Source: Vibrio jasicida CAIM 1864 = LMG 25398 (GTDB taxonomy: Bacteria; Pseudomonadota; Gammaproteobacteria; Enterobacterales; Vibrionaceae). From it: DNA of 64,000 nt. The stretch spans positions 1-64,000 of the forward strand of contig NZ_BAOG01000055.1 in NCBI RefSeq assembly GCF_000400365.1. Reading direction: 5' to 3'. Below are positions 57,436-64,000 of the stretch, one piece after another (the first letter of the stretch is position 1; each line of letters starts with the position of its first letter). Below the pieces are notes generated by a model. It was given only the letters and a program-made list of their open reading frames with translations, made no database searches and was not told the origin of the DNA. The position numbers and the translations under genes were made by a program.

Positions 57436-59916
57436 TTATTGAGGTGCTTTCATCGCTTCTGATTGATCGCCCGTCATCACGAAATGCAACTCACCACCCG
57501 GTTTGAACTCGGAATGGTCGAAGAAGAAACCGTTATCCAAAGCTTTGCCATTGATGGTCACAGACTTGATGTACATGTTGTCATCGGCGTTGTTCTCTGT
57601 GGTGATGGTGAACGTGCCGCCTTTCACCGGAATCACTGCTTTGTCGAATAGCGGACGACCCACAGTGTAAATAGGTTCTGCTGCGTTCACTTGGTAGAAG
57701 CCTAATGCAGACATCACATACCAAGCGGACATGGCGCCCACGTCTTCGTTACCAACTACGCCTTCTGGGGCAGCGAAATACATGTCATCAAGAATGTGGT
57801 CGACGACTTGTTGCGTCTTCCATGGTTCTGCGGTCCAGTTGAATAGGTAAGGAATGTGGTGTGAAGGCTCGTTACCAAACGCAACTTGACCAATCAAACC
57901 AGACATATCCGGTGTTTCAGTGCCTTGGCTTTCTGCGGTGAAGGTTGCTTCTAGGTTTTTCTGGAACTCAGCATCGCCACCCATGATGGTTTTTAAGCCC
58001 GCGATGTCATGCGGTACAAACCAAGTCCACTGCCACGCGTTACCTTCGGTGTAGTTGCCTGTTTCGTGTTCTGTGCCGTATGGGTCGAATGGCGTCATGA
58101 AGGTTTCATCAATCATCACTGGGCGCATAAAGCCCGTCACGCCATGTTCTGCGTATTCTGTTGGGTTGTAATCGAAGTATTTTTTGTAGTCTTTTGAGCG
58201 TTCAAGGTATTGCTCTTCCGCTTGGGTATCACCGGCTGCTTTGGCGATTTGCGCGATAGCCCAATCGTAGAACGCGTTTTCCAGACCGTAAGAAACAGAC
58301 TCAACCGTGTAGTCTTCAAATACTGGTTCACCATCGACACGTTGGATGGCAGGCGTGAAGCCGTTTTTCTCAATGTAATCGATGTGCTTGGTTAAGGTGC
58401 GATCCAGTACGCCTTGATCCCAATCGGCTTGCAATGCAGGGTAGTTCTCGTAGGTCGAAGAGTCGATCGCGGCTTTCAGTGCCAGCTCTTTCTCTTGTTG
58501 AGTGAACTCTTCTGGGAACTTGGTCATCGCATCCGCAATCACTGCTACCGCTGGGTAGCCAACCATGGTGCCTGTTTCATCGCCTAAGTGTTCCCACTTC
58601 GGCAGCAAACCGCTTTCAGTGTACTTCTGAACTAGGTTCTTCGCGTATTGCACCGCGCGGGTTGGCTCTGTGATGGTTTTTAGTGGGTGTAATGCACGTT
58701 GGGTATCCCATAGAGAGTAAACCGAGAAGTTTGGCTGTTCTTCCGTTGCTTGACCGTAAGCGATGGAGTATTCCCCTTCGCCTTCACGAATTGAGCCTTT
58801 GCCCATGCCTCGGAATCGACCATCTACGTCTTGATGCACCATAGGCGCAATTTTGGTGTGGTAAAGCGCAGTGTAGAAGATCTCTTTCTGATCTTCTGTG
58901 CCCCCTTCAATTGAGAAGTTCAGTGCTTTTGCCCATTTCTCACGCGCGTTGTTGCGCGCAGTATCGAAAGAGACATTCGCTTCAGCATCGTAGTTGTTTT
59001 CTGCGCCTTGTGGGTCAACCGCAGATAACGCCACTTGCGCGTTCAACTCCTGTGAGCCTTCATCTTCAAATTCGATGTAGGCAGTGACGTCCGCTTTGAC
59101 ACGTTTGATAGCATTGCCTTGGTCATCGTAAATCAATTCAGAAACGTGCTCTGCCGTTAGGCCGTCAACAGGCTCACCATTGGCAAGGATGTAGACGTCT
59201 TTGATCTTCTTATCGAAAGTCGCATAGAAGAAGATTTTTTGGTTTTTCGCCCAACCAGAGAAGTGCGCTGCATCGCGCTCGCCTGTGATGGTATGACCGT
59301 CTTCGCTCACCGTCAGTTTGTTGCGAAGAGAGGTCGAACCCCAGTCACTGTTAAGGATGGAGTTGAGGTCTATCTTCAGACGTTGTGGTTGACCTTGTGG
59401 GTAGGTGTAGCGGTGGAAGCCGACACGTTCAGAAGCTGTAAGCTCAGCTTTGATACCGTTCTCTGCAATTTTCACCGAGTAGTAACCCGCTTCTGCCACT
59501 TCTGAGGTTTTGTCCATCTTGACCGAAATCGCTTCGCGGTAATCGTCGCTGTCTTCGATGTACTTAGCTTTGTCTTCGGTAAACGGCAGGAACAGAATGT
59601 CACCTAAGCCGCCCATCCCCGTGCCGGATAGGTGAGTGTGTGAAAAGCCAAATAGAGTCTTTTTATCGAAGTGGTAACCTGATGAAGAGTGCCAGCCGAT
59701 CAGCTCGGTATCTGGAGAAAGTTGCACCATGCCTTCTGGCACAACAGGACCCGGGAAGGTGTGTCCGTTAAAGCCGGTACCAATGAATGGGTCGACGTAT
59801 TTTAGGTTGGAAGTATCGACGCTTGGTGAGGTGTTATCGTCGTCATCGTTGCAGCCAGCCAAACCAATAACACTTGCAATCACTGCGGTGGCGATAGCGG
59901 TTTTCGTAAAGTTCAT
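57436..59916 (-). CDS. GH92 family alpha-mannosidase-like lipoprotein (copy 1)
   Basis: An 826-aa exported GH92 enzyme. Lipobox GLAGC (Cys about 22) anchors it to a membrane. The N-terminal beta-sandwich begins YVDPFIGTGFNGHTFPG and includes SPDTELIGWHSSSGYH and GFSHTHLSGTG; the (alpha/alpha)6 domain has SLWDTQRALHPL, TEGNAWQWTWFVPHD (general-acid Glu region), GNEPSHHIPYLFNWTAEPWKT and GNEDVGAMSAWYVMSALGFYQV (base/Ca2+ Asp region). GH92 enzymes are Ca2+-dependent exo-alpha-mannosidases trimming N-glycans or yeast mannan. It is the most downstream of three tandem copies. Confidence 0.93.
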   Translation of the reverse strand: MNFTKTAIATAVIASVIGLAGCNDDDDNTSPSVDTSNLKYVDPFIGTGFNGHTFPGPVVPEGMVQLSPDTELIGWHSSSGYHFDKKTLFGFSHTHLSGTGMGGLGDILFLPFTEDKAKYIEDSDDYREAISVKMDKTSEVAEAGYYSVKIAENGIKAELTASERVGFHRYTYPQGQPQRLKIDLNSILNSDWGSTSLRNKLTVSEDGHTITGERDAAHFSGWAKNQKIFFYATFDKKIKDVYILANGEPVDGLTAEHVSELIYDDQGNAIKRVKADVTAYIEFEDEGSQELNAQVALSAVDPQGAENNYDAEANVSFDTARNNAREKWAKALNFSIEGGTEDQKEIFYTALYHTKIAPMVHQDVDGRFRGMGKGSIREGEGEYSIAYGQATEEQPNFSVYSLWDTQRALHPLKTITEPTRAVQYAKNLVQKYTESGLLPKWEHLGDETGTMVGYPAVAVIADAMTKFPEEFTQQEKELALKAAIDSSTYENYPALQADWDQGVLDRTLTKHIDYIEKNGFTPAIQRVDGEPVFEDYTVESVSYGLENAFYDWAIAQIAKAAGDTQAEEQYLERSKDYKKYFDYNPTEYAEHGVTGFMRPVMIDETFMTPFDPYGTEHETGNYTEGNAWQWTWFVPHDIAGLKTIMGGDAEFQKNLEATFTAESQGTETPDMSGLIGQVAFGNEPSHHIPYLFNWTAEPWKTQQVVDHILDDMYFAAPEGVVGNEDVGAMSAWYVMSALGFYQVNAAEPIYTVGRPLFDKAVIPVKGGTFTITTENNADDNMYIKSVTINGKALDNGFFFDHSEFKPGGELHFVMTGDQSEAMKAPQ

Positions 59917-59931
59917 AATCTTGATTCCTTA

Positions 59932-59956
59932 GGCAGGAAGCGCGTCACTTCCTGCC
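59932..59956 (-). promoter_or_regulatory. Hairpin just upstream of the copy-1 GH92 ribosome-binding site
   Basis: GGCAGGAAG and CTTCCTGCC form a perfect 9-bp stem with a 7-nt loop, ending 1-2 nt before the TAAGGA ribosome-binding site of the 57436-59916 gene. It lacks a T run, so an mRNA processing or stabilising element in a polycistronic transcript is more likely than a terminator. Confidence 0.45.
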
Positions 59957-60005
59957 ACTGAGTTTATCTATCTGCTTATTCTTTAAACACGAATTACATA
60001 AAACG

Positions 60006-62462
60006 TTACTGAGCTTGAAGCGCTTCTTGCTTGTCACCCGTCATGACGAAGTGAAGCTCGCCGCCCGCTTTGATTTCGCTGTGCTTGAAGGTGAAGTTGG
60101 CATCCAGCGGCTTGCCGTTGATGGTTACGGACTTCACGTACTTGTTGTGTGGGCTGTTGTTATCTGCGATGACTGTGAACTCGCCGCCTTCCACTGGAAT
60201 GGTGATTTCATCAAACATAGGGCGACCGATTGTGTAGACCGGAGCCGCAGGCGTCACTTGGTAGAAGCCCATTGCCGACATCAAGTACCAAGAGCTCATC
60301 TGACCCACGTCTTCGTTACCAATCAAGCCAGTTGGCTCGCTGGTGTACATCTCTGACATGATGCGGTCTAGGTACTCTTGCGCTTTCCATGGCTCATCCG
60401 TTAGCGCGTATAGGTAAGGAATGTGGTGCGATGGCTCGTTACCGTGCATGTACTGACCGATGTAACCCGTTAGGTCTGGCAGTTCTTCACCTGTGTTTGA
60501 AGAACGTGCATTAAATAGCTCGTCCAAGTCTTCACGGAAGGCTTTCTCTGGCGTGGTGTCTTTGCCTTGCGCCAAGTCGGCTTGATAGATTTCTTGTTTC
60601 AGGCGGTTGAAATCGTGCATTGGTTGGAACTTCCATTGCCACGCGTTCCCTTCGGTGTAGGCAAACTCGTCCACGTAGTAAGGGTCGAATGGTAGCAGCG
60701 GGCATTTCTCTTTCATCACACCTGAGCCTTCAGGCCACTCAACCATTTCACACTCATCCAAACGATCTTCATCAATTGGTTGGTTGAACTCCAAAGGCGG
60801 TTTGTTTGGTGATGAACTCATCGGATGGTTCTTTGGACGTAAGAAGCCAGTTTCTGCATCCCAATGGTTAAGCCAGTTGTCGGCACGAGTCATAAACTCT
60901 TCTTGCAGTTTTACATCGCCAGCCATGCGCGCGATTTCTGCCATTGCCCAATCGCCATATGCAAACTCAAGCGTGTAAGACGCACTGTTCCAGTAGCCGT
61001 GATGAACAAAGCCGTTTTCTTCGTACACCTTCACTTGCACAACGTTTGCGGCGCCGATGTTGTTGTCTTCCGTCCAATCTGGGAACTCAGAAGCTTCGTG
61101 GTAACGCACGGTAAACTCAGCCGCGTCTTTGGCAAGTTGTGGATCGATATCTAGCCCTTTCGCCATTGCGTCAGCAATGATTGATACTGCAGGGAAGCCG
61201 ATCATAGTGCCTGTGTAATGGCTGTGCAGTTCCCATTTCGGCAGGATGCCACCGTCTTCGTATTTACGAATTAGATCGTTGGCAAACTCTTCGGCATGTT
61301 CTGGGTCGATGATGGTTTTCAGTGGATGCGCTGCACGGAAGGTATCCCACATGGAGTACACGGAGTAGTTTGGTGTGTCACCCGCGTCTTTTTGAATGCG
61401 AGTACGCATCGCTGGGTATTGACCGTCGACATCTTGGAAAATCATTGGCGCGATAGAAGCGTGGTAAAGCGCGGTGTAGAAGATCTCTTTTTGATCTTCT
61501 GTGCCGCCAGATACCATCATGCGGCTAAGCTCTTGGTGCCATGCGTCGTTGGCTTGAGCGCGCGCAGTATCAAATGACACACCTTTCGCTTCTGCTTCTA
61601 AGTTCTTCTCCGCACCTTCTGTGCCTGTTGGTGACAAGCCTACTTGGATTTCTAGCGGTGTTGATGATGGTGCGAATTCTAGGTAAGCGATGGTTTTCAC
61701 TGCGTCGATGTTGTCGTTGTTTACATCGATTTCCGTTTCTGCGCCATCAACCAAAGCAATGGCTTTGACGATAGGTTGGTTGAAGGTGGCGTAGAAGTAG
61801 ACGTGCTGGTTGTTCGCCCATCCATTCGAGCTACGTAAACCGCGAATGGTGTAAGCGTCGATGAACTCTAAATCACCCTTCATGGTGCGGTTGTTGAAGT
61901 GACCTTTGTTGAGTGTGTGGTCTAAATCGAACTTGATGTGTGGCGTGGTGCCCTCTTTGAAGGTGTAGCGATGGAAGCCAACACGTTGCGTGGTAGTTAG
62001 CTCGGCTTTGATTTCGCCTTTGTTCAGTTCAACCGCGTAGTAGCCCGCTTCTGCGGTTTCGTTGTCTTTATCGAAGGTATTGAAAACGGCGTTTTCTTTC
62101 TTGGTGAAAGGCAGAACTAAGATATCACCAAGGTCGGTAATGCCTGTGCCAGAAAGATGAGTGTGGGAGAAGCCATACACCGGGATTTCAGTCAGCTTGC
62201 CGTGGTCGAAGTAACCTGCGGCAGAGCCCCAACCTTCCATTTCGGTATCAGGAGATAGTTGTACCAAACCGTAAGGCACAACCGCCCCCGGGAAGGTGTG
62301 ACCGTCTGCGCCCGTACCAATCAATGGGTTGACGTATTGGGTCAGAGTGGTGTCGAGGGATGGTGTACCAGAGTTGCTGTTGTCGTCATCACTGTTACAG
62401 CCAGCAAGACCAAACATGGCAGCGAGAATAGCGGTAGAGATAAGGGTTCTTTTTAGTTTCAT
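60006..62462 (-). CDS. GH92 family alpha-mannosidase-like lipoprotein (copy 2)
   Basis: An 818-aa GH92 lipoprotein (lipobox GLAGC, then NSDDDNS linker). Family motifs are complete: YVNPLIGTGADGHTFPG, SPDTEMEGWGSAAGYFD, GFSHTHLSGTG, SMWDTFRAAHPL, TEGNAWQWKFQPMHD, GNEPSHHIPYLYALTDEPWKAQ and GNEDVGQMSSWYLMSAMGFYQV. It differs from copy 1 in the loop between residues 540 and 590, which has an insertion with two Cys (DECEMVEWPEGSGVMKEKCP). That loop is near the active-site cleft, so substrate range may differ. It lies 89 nt upstream of copy 1 on the same strand. Confidence 0.93.
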   Translation of the reverse strand: MKLKRTLISTAILAAMFGLAGCNSDDDNSNSGTPSLDTTLTQYVNPLIGTGADGHTFPGAVVPYGLVQLSPDTEMEGWGSAAGYFDHGKLTEIPVYGFSHTHLSGTGITDLGDILVLPFTKKENAVFNTFDKDNETAEAGYYAVELNKGEIKAELTTTQRVGFHRYTFKEGTTPHIKFDLDHTLNKGHFNNRTMKGDLEFIDAYTIRGLRSSNGWANNQHVYFYATFNQPIVKAIALVDGAETEIDVNNDNIDAVKTIAYLEFAPSSTPLEIQVGLSPTGTEGAEKNLEAEAKGVSFDTARAQANDAWHQELSRMMVSGGTEDQKEIFYTALYHASIAPMIFQDVDGQYPAMRTRIQKDAGDTPNYSVYSMWDTFRAAHPLKTIIDPEHAEEFANDLIRKYEDGGILPKWELHSHYTGTMIGFPAVSIIADAMAKGLDIDPQLAKDAAEFTVRYHEASEFPDWTEDNNIGAANVVQVKVYEENGFVHHGYWNSASYTLEFAYGDWAMAEIARMAGDVKLQEEFMTRADNWLNHWDAETGFLRPKNHPMSSSPNKPPLEFNQPIDEDRLDECEMVEWPEGSGVMKEKCPLLPFDPYYVDEFAYTEGNAWQWKFQPMHDFNRLKQEIYQADLAQGKDTTPEKAFREDLDELFNARSSNTGEELPDLTGYIGQYMHGNEPSHHIPYLYALTDEPWKAQEYLDRIMSEMYTSEPTGLIGNEDVGQMSSWYLMSAMGFYQVTPAAPVYTIGRPMFDEITIPVEGGEFTVIADNNSPHNKYVKSVTINGKPLDANFTFKHSEIKAGGELHFVMTGDKQEALQAQ

Positions 62463-62500
62463 TTTTATGGTTCCACAGAAGTGAAGGTTCTACAGAAAAT

Positions 62501-62522
62501 AAGGGGCGAGGGTGTACCCCTT
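62501..62522 (-). terminator. Hairpin between GH92 copies 3 and 2
   Basis: AAGGGG pairs with CCCCTT around a 10-nt loop and on the minus strand is followed by ATTTTC. A larger CTACTTG...CAAGTAG pairing (62533-62577) lies beside it. Together they suggest partial termination or processing between copy 3 and copy 2. Confidence 0.5.
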
Positions 62523-62606
62523 TATCCCAGCCCTACTTGACGTGGCAGCGATGTCGCCTAGTTACAACGCCAAGTAGTTTGGGGGTGTTATTTGAATGGG
62601 TGTCAG

Positions 62607-64000
62607 CTACAGCGCTTTCATCGCTTCAGATTTGTCTGAAGTCATGACGAAATGCAGTTCACCACCGTCTTTCAAATCGCTGTGCGCGAAGCTGAAGTTG
62701 TCACTCAATTGTTTACCGTTGATGGTCACCGACTTCACGTAGATGCTCTCTTGGCTGTTATTTTCTGAGGTGATGGTGAATTTACCGTCCGCGACTGGAA
62801 TCACGGCTTTGTCGAACAGAGGACGACCGATGGTGTAGCTTGCTTCGCCCGGAGTGACTTGATAGAAGCCCAACGCAGACATCACATACCAAGCCGACAT
62901 CTGACCGACGTCTTCGTTACCAATCAGACCTTCATGCGTTGGGTGGTAGAACTCGTTCATCGCTTGGTCGACGATTTCTTGTGTCTTCCAAGGCTCTGCC
63001 GTCCAGTTGTAGAGGTAAGGCACGTGATGATCTGGCTCGTTACCCATCACGAACTGACCGATGTAGCCAGACATGTCGTGTGATTGGCTTGTATCGGCGT
63101 TGGAGTCCGCATTAAACAGCGCATTCAGGTTAGCGAGGAATGCCGCTTTGCCTTGTTCGGTTACGTCTTCAGGAAGAGAGAAGTCAGTGCGGTCGATGTG
63201 CTCGCCACCCATCACGTTAGCCAGACCGTTCAAGTTGTGCGGTGCAAACCATGTCCATTGCCATGTATTGCCTTCGGTGAAGTCTTCGCCTCGGTGCTCG
63301 GCGCGGTAAGGCCAGAACACGTCGCTTTCGTTGAGTGCTTTGCGGTCTTTACACGCGTTGTAGTCCATACCGTCTGGGATAGACAGCGCCATGTTCTCGT
63401 CTAAACATTCGGCTTTCAGGTTGTTTGCCCAAACCTTGCTGCCGCTGTTCATGTAAGCCGGACGCATAAAGCCCGTCGCACCCAATGCGTTGCCTTTGGT
63501 GTCTTGCAGTTTGCCGTATTGCTCTGGGTTGTAATCGAAGTAGTTCTTGAACGATTCAGAGCGCGCCATGTAGCGGTCGTACTGCTGGTCGTTGCCCGCA
63601 AGTTTAGCGAGCTGGGCGATACACCAGTCGTAGTAAGCGTTCTCAAGACCGTAAGACACCGACTCGTTCACGAGCTCGTCGTATTTATCGACTTTTAAGC
63701 CTTCTACGTAACCCGGTTTGTCACCAGAATCCGGCGCCCATTTGGTGTTAGCTGGAATAAAGCCGACGTCTTCTTGGTAGTCGTTGTGACGCGTCATGAT
63801 CGTGAAGCGTTTGTCACCGTTCCAAGCATCTTGGTAAGGCACCCAGCTCTCTGTTTTATCAAGGTTGAAGTTGACTGTTTCGTCAGCAGCTTTTAACGCC
63901 AAATCAAACTCAGCTGCGGTAAAGGCTTCTGGGTGTTTGACCATGATATCGGCGATAACCGAGACCGCAGGATGACCGACCATTTCACCGGTGTAATCCG
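62607..64000 (-). CDS. GH92 family alpha-mannosidase-like protein (copy 3, N-terminus beyond window)
   Basis: The C-terminal part (about 464 aa) of a third GH92 enzyme; the reading frame continues past 64000 (DYTGEMVGHPAVS in frame at the edge), so the signal peptide and beta-sandwich are outside. Visible motifs are TEGNTWQWTWFAPHN, GNEPDHHVPYLYNWTAEPWKT and GNEDVGQMSAWYVMSALGFYQV. It has a unique insert around 365-400 of the visible part with ECLDENMALSIPDG and NACKD cysteines. The three copies share the same order and end alike (LHFVMT.D..EA), supporting tandem duplication. Confidence 0.92.
   Translation of the reverse strand, partial: DYTGEMVGHPAVSVIADIMVKHPEAFTAAEFDLALKAADETVNFNLDKTESWVPYQDAWNGDKRFTIMTRHNDYQEDVGFIPANTKWAPDSGDKPGYVEGLKVDKYDELVNESVSYGLENAYYDWCIAQLAKLAGNDQQYDRYMARSESFKNYFDYNPEQYGKLQDTKGNALGATGFMRPAYMNSGSKVWANNLKAECLDENMALSIPDGMDYNACKDRKALNESDVFWPYRAEHRGEDFTEGNTWQWTWFAPHNLNGLANVMGGEHIDRTDFSLPEDVTEQGKAAFLANLNALFNADSNADTSQSHDMSGYIGQFVMGNEPDHHVPYLYNWTAEPWKTQEIVDQAMNEFYHPTHEGLIGNEDVGQMSAWYVMSALGFYQVTPGEASYTIGRPLFDKAVIPVADGKFTITSENNSQESIYVKSVTINGKQLSDNFSFAHSDLKDGGELHFVMTSDKSEAMKAL

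Noticed and set aside
57436..63983. Many open frames on the plus strand across the GH92 genes, for example 61296-61577 and 63084-63404
   Set aside because: They lie wholly antisense to well-supported GH92 genes, have no ribosome-binding sites and read as shadow peptides.
1..64000. tRNA/rRNA genes, insertion sequences, integrase or phage genes
   Set aside because: None was seen by reading both strands; no transposase-like or integrase-like frame or cloverleaf-like segment stood out.

Overview
The window reads as part of a Vibrio genome, most likely Harveyi clade and most likely the second chromosome. The basis is my recognition of Vibrio-type proteins (YbiT, CreBCD, cydABX, YidZ/MdtL) and an extra, divergent enolase; I could not run a search. 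No rRNA, tRNA, CRISPR array, insertion sequence or phage module was seen. The gene mix is accessory metabolism, efflux and regulation, with six LysR-type regulators.

Layout. 1-7.8 kb: a DUF2057 protein, then a minus-strand operon joining a FUSC/outer-membrane lipoprotein/DUF1656/HlyD efflux system to a K+-channel-like protein and an AI-2E family membrane protein. 8-15.9 kb: a drug/metabolite transporter, a two-domain pterin-synthase-like protein, an aspartoacylase-like protein, regulators, a hydrolase, mdtL-yidZ and an acetyltransferase. 15.9-22.8 kb: a second enolase, a GNAT pseudogene, a DUF2799 lipoprotein and creBCD plus a DUF2809 gene. 22.8-27.2 kb: a divergent anaerobic module of fructose-6-phosphate aldolase against a glycyl-radical enzyme and its activase, with a perfect FNR-type site between them. 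27.3-31.6 kb: small metabolic genes and cydABX with a candidate ArcA box. 31.7-35.1 kb: a tightly overlapping operon for a modified-cysteine peptide (secreted Cys-containing precursor, DUF692 MNIO enzyme, DUF2063 partner, DoxX membrane protein) led by an exported metallo-beta-lactamase-fold protein. 35.5-45.5 kb: PhzF, VOC, a LruC-domain secreted protein with a lipoprotein partner, YbiT, VF530, LysR/flavin reductase, an outer-membrane protein, LysR, and a 56-aa gene followed by seven copies of a 7-base repeat. 45.5-57.4 kb: an ABC-F ATPase behind an apparent leader-peptide attenuator, DUF2000, an enoyl-CoA hydratase/LysR pair, a zinc-protease-like protein, lipoproteins, a TetR divergon with two operators, a kinase-fold protein, a rhodanese, and a LysE/LysR pair. 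57.4-64 kb: three tandem GH92 lipoprotein glycosidases, the last cut by the window edge.

The most notable points are: (a) the MNIO/HvfABCD- or bufferin-type operon with its MBL-fold leader gene; (b) the 26-codon leader ORF before the ABC-F gene, whose four alternating CUCAAG/CUUGAG segments have the geometry of an erm-type translational attenuator; (c) the FNR-linked glycyl-radical/aldolase module; (d) the TetR operator pair; and (e) the GH92 triplet. Start codons were moved from the longest frame where a Shine-Dalgarno sequence or family alignment supported it.
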